NCBI GenBank assembly: GCA_017305935.1 | Contig: JAFKJU010000038.1 | Span: 1-52,543, forward strand | Direction: 5' to 3' | From: Hyphomicrobiales bacterium | GTDB lineage: Bacteria > Pseudomonadota > Alphaproteobacteria > Rhizobiales > Rhizobiaceae | DNA: 52,543 bases | Shown: one piece after another, positions 33,542 through 41,833 of the stretch | How positions within the stretch are numbered: the first letter of the stretch is position 1 | Layout of the letters: every line of letters begins with the position of its first letter | Made by a program: the position numbers and the translations under genes | The notes under the pieces: generated by a model | Database searches by the model: none | Seen by the model: the letters and a program-made list of their open reading frames with translations, nothing else | What the model was told of the DNA's origin: nothing

Positions 33542-34090
33542 ATGAAAGTGATGCGACGTATCGCGCTGAAAGCCGCGCTTGTCCTGCCGCTGTCGCTTGC
33601 CGTGCTCGCCGGCGGCGTCGAGCTTGCGGGCGCCCAGTCGGCGAAGGGGGCGAGCGGCCTGCCGCTGCCGCGTTTCGTCAGCCTGAAATCCAAGCGTGTC
33701 AACCTGCGCGTCGGTCCCAGCACCGATTACGCGACCTCGTGGATGTATACCAAGGCCGGCCTGCCGGTGGAGATCATCCAGGAATACGACAACTGGCGCC
33801 GCATCCGCGATGCCGACGGCACCGAAGGCTGGGTCAATCATGCGCTGCTGTCGGGCGAGCGCACGGCGATCGCCGCCCCGTGGATGCGCGGCAAGGGCGA
33901 GGCGGTCTATGTCAACATGCGCCGCGACCCGCTGCCGTCGTCTTCAGTCATCGCCAAGCTGGAGCCCGGCGTCGTCTTCCGCGTCAAGGAATGCACCGGC
34001 GACTGGTGCCATGTCGATGCCGGCGGCACCGAGGGCTGGGTGGCGCAGAGCGAAGTCTGGGGCGCCTATCCCGGCGAAGCCTTCAAGTAA
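33542..34090 (+). CDS. Secreted tandem SH3-domain protein
   Basis: A 182-residue protein with a signal peptide (MKVMRRIALKAAL, hydrophobic core, AGAQS near residue 32) and two bacterial SH3 domains. The first starts at RVNLRVGPSTDYATSW and ends EGWVNHALL; the second starts at VYVNMRRDPLPSSS and ends EGWVAQSEVWG. Such proteins sit in the periplasm and are thought to bind peptidoglycan. There is no catalytic domain. ATG at 33542 is chosen; ATG at 33551 is an alternative. Confidence 0.9.
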   Translation: MKVMRRIALKAALVLPLSLAVLAGGVELAGAQSAKGASGLPLPRFVSLKSKRVNLRVGPSTDYATSWMYTKAGLPVEIIQEYDNWRRIRDADGTEGWVNHALLSGERTAIAAPWMRGKGEAVYVNMRRDPLPSSSVIAKLEPGVVFRVKECTGDWCHVDAGGTEGWVAQSEVWGAYPGEAFK

Positions 34091-34135
34091 GCGAACCGGC
34101 GGCGATTGGCCGACGCAATCGTCTCCGGCCGAATG

Positions 34136-35128
34136 TCAGGCGAGCCCTGCCTTCTTCGCCGCCTCGGCCAGCGAGGCCATCGGCCGCGGGCCGATCTGCT
34201 GGATGACGATGCCGGCCGCCAGGCAGCCGAAACGGCCGCAATCTTCCAGCGAGCGCCCCTGCGTATAACCATGCAGGAAACCGGCGGCGAACAGGTCGCC
34301 CGCGCCCGTGGTATCGACGAGCTGGCCGATCCTGGTCGCCGGCACATGGATGCGCTCGCCGCCGCGCACGATCATGGCGCCTTCCTCGCTCATCGTCACC
34401 GCCGCCAGCTTGCAATCGGCGCCGATCTTCGTGAGCGCCAGGTCGAAATCCTGGGTTTCGTAGAGCGACAATGCCTCGTCGCGATTGGCGAAGACGATAT
34501 CGACCGCGCCGGAGCGCATCAGCTCGAGGAATTCGCCGCGATAGCGTCCGACGCAGAAACTGTCGGACAAGGTCATCGACATTTCCCGGCGATTCGCATG
34601 GGCGATGCGGGCGCAGGCGAGAATGGCTTCCTTGGCGCGCGGCGGATCCCAGAGATAGCCTTCGAAATAGGTAACCTTCGATTCGGCGACGACTCTTTCC
34701 TCGACATCCTCGGGGCCGAATTCGACGCAGGCGCCGAGATAGGTGTTCATCGAGCGTTCGCTGTCCGGCGTGACGAAAATCATCGAGCGCGCCGTTGGCG
34801 CGCCGTCTTCCAGCGGTTCGGTCTGGAAATAGACGCCCTGGGCGCGGATGTCGTGTTCGAAGATCTCGCCGAGCTGGTCCCTGGCCACCTTGCCGAAATA
34901 GGCGGCGCGACCGTTGAAACTGGCGACCCCGGCGGCGGTGTTGCCGGCGCTGCCGCCGGATGCCTCGACCGCCGGTCCCATGCGCGAATAGAGCAGTTCG
35001 GCGCGCTCCGCGTCGATCAGGTTCATCGCGCCCTTGGTGATCGCGTTGTCGATAAGGAAATCGTCGTCGCAACGCGAGATGATATCGACGATGGCATTGC
35101 CGATGGTCAGAACGTCGTAAGTCGCCAT
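34136..35128 (-). CDS. PfkB-family carbohydrate/adenosine kinase
   Basis: A 330-residue ribokinase-fold kinase. The N-terminal PfkB signature is ASGGSAGNTAAGVASF, and the C-terminal signature DTTGAGDLFAAGFLHG holds the catalytic Asp and anion-hole GAGD. The overall sequence (MATYDVLTIGNAIVDII) resembles alphaproteobacterial adenosine kinases, which salvage adenosine to AMP. Substrate is a family-level inference. ATG at 35128 has no clear ribosome site. A 449-bp region rich in hairpins lies upstream. Confidence 0.92.
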   Translation of the reverse strand: MATYDVLTIGNAIVDIISRCDDDFLIDNAITKGAMNLIDAERAELLYSRMGPAVEASGGSAGNTAAGVASFNGRAAYFGKVARDQLGEIFEHDIRAQGVYFQTEPLEDGAPTARSMIFVTPDSERSMNTYLGACVEFGPEDVEERVVAESKVTYFEGYLWDPPRAKEAILACARIAHANRREMSMTLSDSFCVGRYRGEFLELMRSGAVDIVFANRDEALSLYETQDFDLALTKIGADCKLAAVTMSEEGAMIVRGGERIHVPATRIGQLVDTTGAGDLFAAGFLHGYTQGRSLEDCGRFGCLAAGIVIQQIGPRPMASLAEAAKKAGLA

Positions 35129-35577
35129 GAAAGAGAAAGTCCCGGATAGATGCGCGCCCCGCGCGTTTCGGGGCCAGGAAGCGTTTCGGGCCGAGAAGCC
35201 CGCCGGTGTCAGGTCATAGCGCATTTCCCGGCATTTGGAAGAAAAAATGCGAAAAGCTTGGGCGCGCCCGCCTGTCATTGCCGCGTCACGATAGCGGATT
35301 ATAGATGTGTCCAAGTTGATCCGGACGAGGGTATCCGAAGCCGGAGATGACGAGGCATGAAGCCTCGCGCAGCGATCGGCGCCCTGACCACGGATGAACT
35401 GGCGGCGGCAACGAGGCGCATCGCAGGATGCGCGGCAAAGCAGGGTTTCGGCCCTGCTTTCGGCGTTTTGGACGGGCCGCAAATCGCGTCGTCGCGCGGC
35501 GCCATCGGCCTTTGCCTTTTCCATGCGATCCTTTAAGCCCTTGGCATCCCCGTCCGATCCCAAGGTTCCGCCCGACG
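35129..35577. other. Hairpin-rich intergenic region
   Basis: A 449-bp divergent gap between the PfkB kinase and the AEC transporter with no convincing gene. It contains a palindrome fragment at 35221-35250 (GCATTT/AAATGC ends). It also has four successive stems: TCCGG/CCGGA (35320-35345), CGAGGC/GCCTCG (35351-35367), GCGCATC/GATGCGC (35416-35433) and AAAGCAGGG/CCCTGCTTT (35437-35460). The density suggests a structured RNA, either a small RNA or a leader of one of the flanking genes. No known family was recognised. Confidence 0.45.
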
Positions 35578-36525
35578 ATGTCCGCCACGCTCCTGAATGT
35601 CCTTCCGGTCTTCCTGATGATCCTGCTTGGCTGGCTGCTGGTGCGCTTCGGCCTGTTCAAGGATCATGTCGGCGAGGCGCTGGGCGAATTCGTCTTCAAG
35701 ATCGCCGTGCCGGTGCTGCTGTTTCGCACCATCGCCGAAGCACAGTTCCATGGCGCCTCGCCCTTTCGGCTGTGGATCGCGTATTTCAGCGGCGTGACGG
35801 TCACCTGGGCGGCCGGCCACCTGCTGGCGACGAGGGTTTTCGGCCGCGATTCGCGCATCGGCGTGCTCGCCGGCGTTTCCTCCGCCTTCGCCAACAATGT
35901 GTTCATCGGCCTGCCACTGGTCGGACGCACCGTCGGCGACGATGGCGTCGTGGCGCTGTCGATCCTGCTCGCCGTGCATCTGCCTGTCATGATGGTCGTC
36001 GGCACGCTGCTGATGGAACAGGCCGAACGCAAGGAAAGCGGCATCGCCGGGCGCGGCCTCCTGGGCGTGCTGCGCCAGGTCGGGGCCAATCTCGCCCGCA
36101 ATCCCCTGGTGATCGGCCTTGCCGCCGGCATCGTCTTCCACCTGACCGGGCTGCCGATGCCGGCAGTGGCGGCAAGCGTCGTCGATCCGATCGCCGGCAT
36201 GGCCGGGCCGGCGGCGTTGATCTCGCTCGGCATGGCGCTGCGCAAATACGGCATTTCCGGCAATATCGGCATTTCCGCCTGCATGTCGGTGCTGAAGCTG
36301 GTGCTGCTGCCGGCCAGCGTCTGGGCGGCCAGCCGCATTCTCGGTCTGACGCCGGAATGGACGGCGGCAATGGTGCTGACCTCCGCGGTGCCGACCGGCG
36401 TCAATGCCTGGCTGATCGCCAACCGCTTCGGCGTCGGCCACAGCCTCGCCGCCTCGACCATCACGCTCACCACGGCCGTCGGCGCGCTGACGGTCACGGC
36501 CTGGAGCCTGCTACTCGCGCATTGA
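35578..36525 (+). CDS. AEC-family membrane transporter
   Basis: A 315-residue integral membrane protein with about ten hydrophobic segments, of the auxin efflux carrier family. The two-fold repeat is visible: VLPVFLMILLGWLLVRFG at the N terminus, and later segments with ALISLGMALRKYG and TSAVPTGVNAWLIANRFG. Members move organic acids such as malate or malonate. ATG at 35578 is chosen because the membrane domain begins there; upstream codons are hydrophilic and lack family resemblance. Substrate unknown. Confidence 0.9.
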   Translation: MSATLLNVLPVFLMILLGWLLVRFGLFKDHVGEALGEFVFKIAVPVLLFRTIAEAQFHGASPFRLWIAYFSGVTVTWAAGHLLATRVFGRDSRIGVLAGVSSAFANNVFIGLPLVGRTVGDDGVVALSILLAVHLPVMMVVGTLLMEQAERKESGIAGRGLLGVLRQVGANLARNPLVIGLAAGIVFHLTGLPMPAVAASVVDPIAGMAGPAALISLGMALRKYGISGNIGISACMSVLKLVLLPASVWAASRILGLTPEWTAAMVLTSAVPTGVNAWLIANRFGVGHSLAASTITLTTAVGALTVTAWSLLLAH

Positions 36526-36531
36526 GATGAC

Positions 36532-36571
36532 GTCAAAGAAAAACCCGACTGCGATCTCTCACAGCCGGGTT
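36532..36571 (-). terminator. Rho-independent terminator of cycM, possibly bidirectional
   Basis: Arms AACCCGACTG (36542-36551) and CAGCCGGGTT (36562-36571) pair with one A-C mismatch. On the minus strand the stem is followed by TTTTTCTTTG (36541-36532). It lies between the convergent stops of the AEC transporter and cycM genes and could serve both. Confidence 0.85.
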
Positions 36572-36594
36572 CGTCGAATGGTATCCAGCAGGCC

Positions 36595-37179
36595 TTAGTT
36601 GGTCGCGGCCAGCGTATCCGGAGCGGCCGGATCGGGCAGGGCGACCGGCGCGTCTGCCATGGTGTGTAGATAGAGGATCAGGTTGGCGCGATCCTCTTCG
36701 CTCTTCAGGCCGGCAAAGCCCATGGCGGTGCCGGGCACGAGCTTCTTCGGCGCCAGCAGGAAGTGGTTCAGGTGATCGAAATCCCAGACCACGGTGCTGC
36801 CCTTGGAAAAGTCCTTCATGGCGGCGGAATAGGCGAAGCCTTCATGCGAGGCGATCGGACGGCCGACGACACCGTAAAGGTTCGGACCGGTCTTGTTCGG
36901 CCCGTCCTTGGTGTCGGTATGACAGCTCTGACACTTCTTGAAGACGGTTTCGCCGGCCTTGGCATCGGCCTTGCCGAGCAGGGCGGCGATCGGCGTCATG
37001 GCCGCTGCGGCGGCGCCTGCGCCAGCACCTTCGGCGGAGGCTTCCTCGGCGACGATCGTGAAGCCCGGCTTTTCAGGCGCGGGCGCGTGAAAGATGCCCT
37101 CGGAGGCAATGGACACGGACATCAGGACGAAGCATGTGCCAAGCAGCGCGCCCAAACCCATGTTCATATAAGAATTCAT
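36595..37179 (-). CDS. cycM: Membrane-anchored cytochrome c (CycM type)
   Basis: A 194-residue class I cytochrome c held in the inner membrane by an uncleaved N-terminal segment ([20 protein letters not shown] and on). An Ala/Gly/Glu-rich linker (~35-62) leads to the haem domain with C83-x-x-C86-H87 and the axial Met153 in PGTAMGF. In rhizobia CycM passes electrons from the bc1 complex to the aa3 oxidase. ATG at 37179 has GGGGAG 9 nt upstream. It diverges from kdsB. Confidence 0.93.
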   Translation of the reverse strand: MNSYMNMGLGALLGTCFVLMSVSIASEGIFHAPAPEKPGFTIVAEEASAEGAGAGAAAAAMTPIAALLGKADAKAGETVFKKCQSCHTDTKDGPNKTGPNLYGVVGRPIASHEGFAYSAAMKDFSKGSTVVWDFDHLNHFLLAPKKLVPGTAMGFAGLKSEEDRANLILYLHTMADAPVALPDPAAPDTLAATN

Positions 37180-37334
37180 CTGGACATGCTCCCCTTGCAT
37201 CCCGGCGGTCACAGACCGGTCCCATCTTGAAATCGCGCGGAACCTATGTCTTTTGATCCGCAGTTGCAACAGTCATTATCGTGGTCACGGTGAGACTTTT
37301 TGCCACTTTTTCCCAGACATTAGAAGGCCGGGCC

Positions 37335-38093
37335 ATGAAGAATGCGATTTTCGACCAAACTTTGGTTCTGATCCCGGCGCGCATGGCTTCCACCCGCCTT
37401 CCCGGCAAGCCGCTGGCCGATATTTGCGGCCTGCCGATGATCGTGCAGGTTGCCATGCGGGCCAGAGAAGCCGACGTGGGGCGAATCATCGTCGCCACCG
37501 ACAGCGAGGATATCGTCGCCGCCGTCACCGCCGCCGGCTTCGATGCCGTCCTGACCGGCGCCCACCACCAGTCCGGCTCCGATCGGATCTTCGAGGCGTT
37601 GCAGATGGCCGACCCGGACGGCAGGGTTCGCACCGTCATCAATGTCCAGGGCGACCTGCCGACCATCGAGCCGGAGACGATCCGCGCCGCGTTGCGGCCG
37701 CTGGAGGAAGCCGCCGTCGATATCGCCACGCTGACCGTCGAGATCGCGGATGAAGAGGACAGGCGCAATCCGAACATCGTCAAGGTGGTCGGCTCGCCTC
37801 TGTCGGAACGCCGGTTGAAGGCGCTCTATTTCACCCGCGCGACCGCGCCTTACGGCGACGGCCCGCTCTACCACCATATCGGCCTCTATGCCTATCGCCG
37901 CGCCGCGCTGGAGCGTTTTGTCGCGCTCGGGCCCTCGGCGCTCGAAAAGCGCGAATCGCTGGAGCAGTTGCGGGCGCTCGAAGCGGGCATGCGCATCGAT
38001 GTGGAGATCGTTGACTCCGTTCCGCTCGGCGTCGATACTCCCGCCGACCTCGACAAGGCGCGGGCTATCCTTGCCGCGCGCATCCCCTCATGA
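37335..38093 (+). CDS. kdsB: 3-deoxy-manno-octulosonate cytidylyltransferase
   Basis: A 252-residue enzyme that activates Kdo to CMP-Kdo for lipopolysaccharide core synthesis. The nucleotide-binding start [16 protein letters not shown], then VATDSEDI, the [11 protein letters not shown] block, NVQGDLP and [11 protein letters not shown] are typical. The length is standard. ATG at 37335 has AGAAGG 7 nt upstream. pheA follows 10 bp after the stop, as in other rhizobia. Confidence 0.97.
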   Translation: MKNAIFDQTLVLIPARMASTRLPGKPLADICGLPMIVQVAMRAREADVGRIIVATDSEDIVAAVTAAGFDAVLTGAHHQSGSDRIFEALQMADPDGRVRTVINVQGDLPTIEPETIRAALRPLEEAAVDIATLTVEIADEEDRRNPNIVKVVGSPLSERRLKALYFTRATAPYGDGPLYHHIGLYAYRRAALERFVALGPSALEKRESLEQLRALEAGMRIDVEIVDSVPLGVDTPADLDKARAILAARIPS

Positions 38094-38103
38094 TGGTGAC
38101 CCG

Positions 38104-38964
38104 ATGAATCTCAAGACCAACCGCATCGCCTTCCAGGGCGATTTCGGCGCCAATTCCGACATGGCCTGCCGCGACATGTTCCCGGCCATGGAGCCGCTGC
38201 CCTGCCCGACCTTCGAGGATGCGTTCGTGGCGCTGGAAAGCGGCGAGGCGGATATCGCCATGATTCCGATCGAGAACACCATCGCCGGCCGCGTCGCCGA
38301 TATCCATCATTTGCTGCCGGAATCGCGCCTGCACATCATCGGCGAGTATTTCATGCCGATCCGCTTCCAGCTCATGGTGCTGCCGGGTGTGACCAAGGAC
38401 GAGATCCGCACCGTCCACAGCCATATCCATGCGCTCGGCCAATGCCGCAAGATCATCCGCCACAATGGCTGGAAGGCGGTCGTCGCCGGCGACACCGCCG
38501 GCGCCGCCAAGCTGGTCTCGGAAAAGGGCGACCGCTCCATGGCAGCTCTTGCGCCTCGCCTCGCCGCCGATCTCTATGGCCTGGATATCGTCGCCGAGAA
38601 CGTCGAGGACACCGAAAACAACGTCACCCGCTTCGTCGTCCTGTCGCGGGACGAGAACTGGGAACAGCGCCGGACGCCGGACGAAATGCTGGTCACCACC
38701 TTCGTGTTCAACGTCCGCAATATTCCGGCGGCGCTTTACAAGGCGCTTGGCGGCTTCGCCACCAACGGCATCAACATGACCAAGCTGGAAAGCTACCAAC
38801 TGGGCGGCAAGTTTGTCGCCACCCAGTTCTATGCCGATATCGAGGGGCATCCCAACGACGCCAATGTCCGCAGGGCGCTGGAAGAGCTGCGCTTCTTCTC
38901 GGAAAAGGTCCGCATCCTCGGTGTCTACAAGGGCCATCCGATGCGTGGCGACCTGCAGATCTGA
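38104..38964 (+). CDS. pheA: Prephenate dehydratase
   Basis: A 286-residue monofunctional enzyme converting prephenate to phenylpyruvate in phenylalanine synthesis. The catalytic domain shows the Thr-Arg-Phe motif in NNVTRFVVL and IPIENTIAGRV. The C-terminal ACT domain shows NIPAALYKALGGFATNGINM and LESY, where phenylalanine binds for feedback inhibition. There is no chorismate mutase domain. It is likely co-transcribed with kdsB. Confidence 0.97.
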   Translation: MNLKTNRIAFQGDFGANSDMACRDMFPAMEPLPCPTFEDAFVALESGEADIAMIPIENTIAGRVADIHHLLPESRLHIIGEYFMPIRFQLMVLPGVTKDEIRTVHSHIHALGQCRKIIRHNGWKAVVAGDTAGAAKLVSEKGDRSMAALAPRLAADLYGLDIVAENVEDTENNVTRFVVLSRDENWEQRRTPDEMLVTTFVFNVRNIPAALYKALGGFATNGINMTKLESYQLGGKFVATQFYADIEGHPNDANVRRALEELRFFSEKVRILGVYKGHPMRGDLQI

Positions 38965-38988
38965 TTCGCGCGCAGGGTAGAAAGGACG

Positions 38989-39360
38989 TTATTCCTTATC
39001 CGGCTCACAAACCCTGAGGCGATGGCCGTCCGGGTCGGCGATGACGAAGGTCGGGCCGAAATCCATCACCGTCAGCGGCTGAAGAATTTCATGGCCGGCC
39101 GCCTTCCAGTCCTCGAAGGTCTTGGCGATGGCATTGTCGCCAGCGATCATGAAGGCGACTTCGCTGCGCGCCTCGCCGCCGGCCGTCGGCGGCTCGACTT
39201 TCTCCTGCCGCCACAGGCCAAGCGTAAATCCGCCATCCAGCGGGAAGGCGACGAAATTCGGCGCGGCGACCGCCGGTTCACGGCCGAGCAGTTTTCGGTA
39301 GAACCGGGCGCTGGCGGCCGGGTCCTTGACGTAGAGAATGAAGAGGTTGGGGTTGGCCAT
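38989..39360 (-). CDS. VOC-superfamily (glyoxalase-like) protein
   Basis: A 123-residue vicinal-oxygen-chelate protein with two beta-alpha-beta-beta-beta units. The first has LFILYVKDPAASARFYRKLLG, and the second ends DPDGHRLRVCEPDKE. Members are glyoxalases, dioxygenases or antibiotic-binding proteins; the metal ligands are not complete enough to assign one. ATG at 39360 has GGAG in AAAGGAGATCGAC upstream. A WYL-type regulator on the same strand, 115 bp upstream, may control it. Confidence 0.88.
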   Translation of the reverse strand: MANPNLFILYVKDPAASARFYRKLLGREPAVAAPNFVAFPLDGGFTLGLWRQEKVEPPTAGGEARSEVAFMIAGDNAIAKTFEDWKAAGHEILQPLTVMDFGPTFVIADPDGHRLRVCEPDKE

Positions 39361-39430
39361 GTCGATCTCCTTTCGTGTCGATGAAAGGAGATTAGCGTGG
39401 CCTGCTGACAGATTCCGGCAGCAGCCTGAA

Positions 39431-39474
39431 GCAGTACCGGACGCAAAACCGCTGTGCATTTTTGCCGCAATCGC
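39431..39474. repeat. Dispersed palindromic repeat, copy D (degenerate)
   Basis: Read leftward the sequence is GCGATTGCGGCAAAAATG, a middle ACAGCGGTTTTGCGTCCGG, then TACTGC. This follows the 44-bp family consensus (as in copy E at 48758) with several changes in the arms. It ends 1-2 bp from the stop of the WYL regulator gene. Confidence 0.65.
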
Positions 39475-39475
39475 T

Positions 39476-40174
39476 TTACATGTCCGCCTTGATCTTCTGC
39501 GTTTCCCGCCACTGCTTGAGCAGCGCCGCCCGCGACGTCCGGTAACGCCGCCCGGCCGGCTCGACCGCGCCGATCCGGTCGGTGCGAAAATGGCGAAAAT
39601 CCTGCCGCAACTCGCACCAGGCGACCAGCACCCGCACCCGCTCGAAAAAGCCGAGCGCGAAGGGCCAGACGCAGCGGTCGCTGGCGCGGCCGGCCTCGTC
39701 CTCATAGGCAATGAGATGCAAGACTTCGCGCTCGCGGATGGCGGCGCGCAGCAGGGCGATGTCGATACCTTCGGGTGCGCCCTTGGCCGGCCCGACCAGC
39801 AGCGTCGAGGCATCCACCTCTTCGCGCAACTCGGCCGGCAACACTGCGGCGATGCGGGCGAGCGCATTGACGGCCGCGCGCGCCAACCCGGGATCGCCGC
39901 TGCGCCCGACCCAGCGAATGCCGAGCGCCAGGGCCTCGATCTCGTCCTGCGAAAACATCATCGGCGGCAGCATGAAGCCCGGCCGCAGCACATACCCGAT
40001 GCCGGCCTCGCCCTCGATATCGGCGCCTTGCGCCTGCAGGCTGGCGATATCGCGATAGAGCGTGCGCAGGCTGGTGCCGAGTTCGGCGGCCAGCGCCGCT
40101 CCGGTGACCGGACGGCGATGGCGGCGCAGCACCTGCAGCAGCGCAAGCAACCGTTCGGCGCGGGGCGCGGTCAT
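39476..40174 (-). CDS. YafY-type HTH/WYL-domain regulator
   Basis: A 232-residue protein with an N-terminal helix-turn-helix (AERLLALLQVLRRHRRPVTG, LAAELGTSLRTLYRDIASLQ) followed by a WYL domain (LHLIAYEDEAG; CVWPFALGFFERVRVLVAWC). WYL proteins sense nucleic-acid or nucleotide ligands and act on DNA damage or neighbouring genes. In this subfamily the neighbour is often a VOC or SRPBCC protein, as here. ATG at 40174; nudC lies 4 bp upstream on the same strand, so the two may be co-transcribed. Confidence 0.9.
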   Translation of the reverse strand: MTAPRAERLLALLQVLRRHRRPVTGAALAAELGTSLRTLYRDIASLQAQGADIEGEAGIGYVLRPGFMLPPMMFSQDEIEALALGIRWVGRSGDPGLARAAVNALARIAAVLPAELREEVDASTLLVGPAKGAPEGIDIALLRAAIREREVLHLIAYEDEAGRASDRCVWPFALGFFERVRVLVAWCELRQDFRHFRTDRIGAVEPAGRRYRTSRAALLKQWRETQKIKADM

Positions 40175-40178
40175 CGGG

Positions 40179-41138
40179 TCAGCGTTTCCACTCCACCCAG
40201 TCGCGGATCAGGCGATGGGCGATCGCGCCCAGCGGCGGCGTGTGATCGCCGGTGCCGGGAATGCGCTCCAGCATCTGCGCCGCCTCGTCGCGGCTGAACC
40301 AGCGGCAATCTTCCAGCTCCGCTTCGTCGCGCTTGACCACGAGGCTTTTCGCCTCACCATAGCAGCCGATCATCAGCGAATGCGGCATGGGCCAGGGCTG
40401 CGAGGCGTGATAGCGCACCCGGCCGATACGGATCGCCGATTCCTCTAGGGTTTCGCGGCGCACCGCGTTCTCGATGGTTTCGCCGGGCTCGACGAAGCCG
40501 GCGAGCGAGGAATACATGCCCGGCGCGAAATGCGCCCCGCGCCCGAGCAGGCAGCGGTCGCCCTCGACGTCGATCGCCAGCATGATGACGACCGGATCGG
40601 TGCGCGGAAAGATCGTGTGATCGCAGGCGGCACAGACGCGCTTGTAGCCGCCGATCCTCATCTCCATCGCCCCGCCGCAGCGTCCGCAAAAGCGGTTGTC
40701 GCGGTTCCAGGTAATCAGCGACGCCCCTTGCGCGAATTCGCCGAGCAGGGCGTCGTCGACCAGCCCGTCGCGAAACAGGCTGCGCCCGTCGGTCGGCTTG
40801 TAATGGCTGGCAAGGTTTTCCTCGTCGATGCCGACCGGGACGGCAAGCCGCGGCTCGCCGGTCTGGCGATGGCCGAGCAGGATGGCATTGTCCAGATCCG
40901 GCTGCAGGTCGGAGAGTTCGTAAAGCGCAAACAGCGGATCAAGCACCTGCCCGTCATGCTTGAGGATCAGGCGATTGCCGGAAAAGGCGAGGATATGGGC
41001 GCCGTCCACGGAGAGCGCCGTCTCGACGCAATCCTCGGCGCGATGCTCCGAATCGCGGGCGAGGTCGTTGAGGGCGAAGGCGGTCAGGGCGCTGGGCTCG
41101 GGATGGGGCGAATCGGTGTCGAACAGGGATCGGATCAT
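40179..41138 (-). CDS. nudC: NAD(+)/NADH diphosphatase NudC
   Basis: A 319-residue Nudix hydrolase that splits NADH to NMNH and AMP and removes NAD caps from RNA. The zinc ribbon is seen as CGRCGG and CAACDH (~150-172). The Nudix box runs from GFVEPGETIEN to RRETLEESA. The diagnostic SQPWPMPHS for NADH-type members follows. ATG at 41138 overlaps the stop of the upstream HIT gene by 4 nt, indicating coupling. Confidence 0.95.
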   Translation of the reverse strand: MIRSLFDTDSPHPEPSALTAFALNDLARDSEHRAEDCVETALSVDGAHILAFSGNRLILKHDGQVLDPLFALYELSDLQPDLDNAILLGHRQTGEPRLAVPVGIDEENLASHYKPTDGRSLFRDGLVDDALLGEFAQGASLITWNRDNRFCGRCGGAMEMRIGGYKRVCAACDHTIFPRTDPVVIMLAIDVEGDRCLLGRGAHFAPGMYSSLAGFVEPGETIENAVRRETLEESAIRIGRVRYHASQPWPMPHSLMIGCYGEAKSLVVKRDEAELEDCRWFSRDEAAQMLERIPGTGDHTPPLGAIAHRLIRDWVEWKR

Positions 41139-41545
41139 GCGGAAAGGACTTTCAATAGTCGGCTAACGAATTCGTCTTTGATGGCGTCGTCATAGGGTTC
41201 GGCCTTGCCGAAGCCCCACACCGGGCCGGGCCAGTTGTCGTCGCCCTCGGCGCGGGCGATGACATGCACATGCAGCTGGCGCACGATATTGCCGAGCGCG
41301 CCGATATTGATCTTCGTGGCATCGGTCACGGATTTCAAGGCGGCCGCGACGCGGGTGGTTTCGGAAAGCAGCGCCGCCTGATCTTCTGGCGGGAGGTCGA
41401 AGATCTCGCTCATGCCGTTTCGCTGCGGCACCAGCACCAGCCAGGGCCAGCGGCGCTCGTTTTGCAGCCGCACCTGGCAAAGGCCAAGCTCGGTCAACAA
41501 AATGCTGTCGCGGGCCAGTCTTCCATCCAGTTCAAAGCCTTGCAC
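41135..41545 (-). CDS. HIT-domain protein
   Basis: A 136-residue histidine-triad protein. The motif is QLHVHVIAR, so the first His of H-x-H-x-H is Gln, while the middle (nucleophile) and last His are kept. HIT proteins hydrolyse nucleotide phosphoramidates or dinucleotide polyphosphates. A GTG start at 41545 is chosen: GGGAGG lies 8 nt upstream and the protein then begins at the family position (VQGFELDGRL). An upstream ATG in the same frame (41665) would run through ffs and its promoter. It is coupled to nudC. Confidence 0.9.
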   Translation of the reverse strand: MQGFELDGRLARDSILLTELGLCQVRLQNERRWPWLVLVPQRNGMSEIFDLPPEDQAALLSETTRVAAALKSVTDATKINIGALGNIVRQLHVHVIARAEGDDNWPGPVWGFGKAEPYDDAIKDEFVSRLLKVLSA

Positions 41546-41598
41546 GCCTGTCCTCCCGTTCGTCTTTTTCCTGTCTAGCAGTTTTTTGAAAGGCTGGC

Positions 41599-41627
41599 TT
41601 GCATTTGCTGACGAGATTGCCGATATG
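41599..41627 (+). promoter_or_regulatory. Putative ffs promoter
   Basis: TTGCAT (41599-41604), a 17-bp spacer and GATATG (41622-41627) lie just before the 5' end of the SRP RNA at about 41632. It is divergent from the HIT gene. Confidence 0.45.
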
Positions 41628-41631
41628 TGCG

Positions 41632-41731
41632 GCGGGAGGTTGGTGGTGGACGCGCCGCTCGCCAACCGGGTCAGGTCCGGAAGGAAGCAGCCCTAACGAT
41701 CCCGGCACGGGTCATCGTGCCAGCCTCCCAC
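41632..41731 (+). ncRNA. ffs: Signal recognition particle RNA (4.5S, small type)
   Basis: About 100 nt forming a long hairpin: GCGGGAGG at the 5' end pairs with CCTCCCACC at 41724-41731. The apical domain holds the universal GGTCAGGTCCGGAAGGAAGC segment (41669-41689 region) with the GGAA-type tetraloop and the symmetric loop with AGCAG. The RNA binds Ffh to target membrane proteins. Position directly upstream of dnaX is the standard alphaproteobacterial location. Exact ends are inferred from the terminal stem. Confidence 0.95.
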
Positions 41732-41833
41732 CCTTTGCGTTCCCGGCCCCGGTCGATTTTCGGCCGCAGGGCCTCCCATATCCCGGCGGCCAACAATCCT
41801 GGAGCGGGGTCACCAACAACGCTTGGCAGGGCG

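Noticed and set aside
35299-35308. TTATAGATGT as a third BioR box
   Set aside because: The last two bases differ from TTATAGATAA, symmetry is lost, and no biotin gene is nearby.
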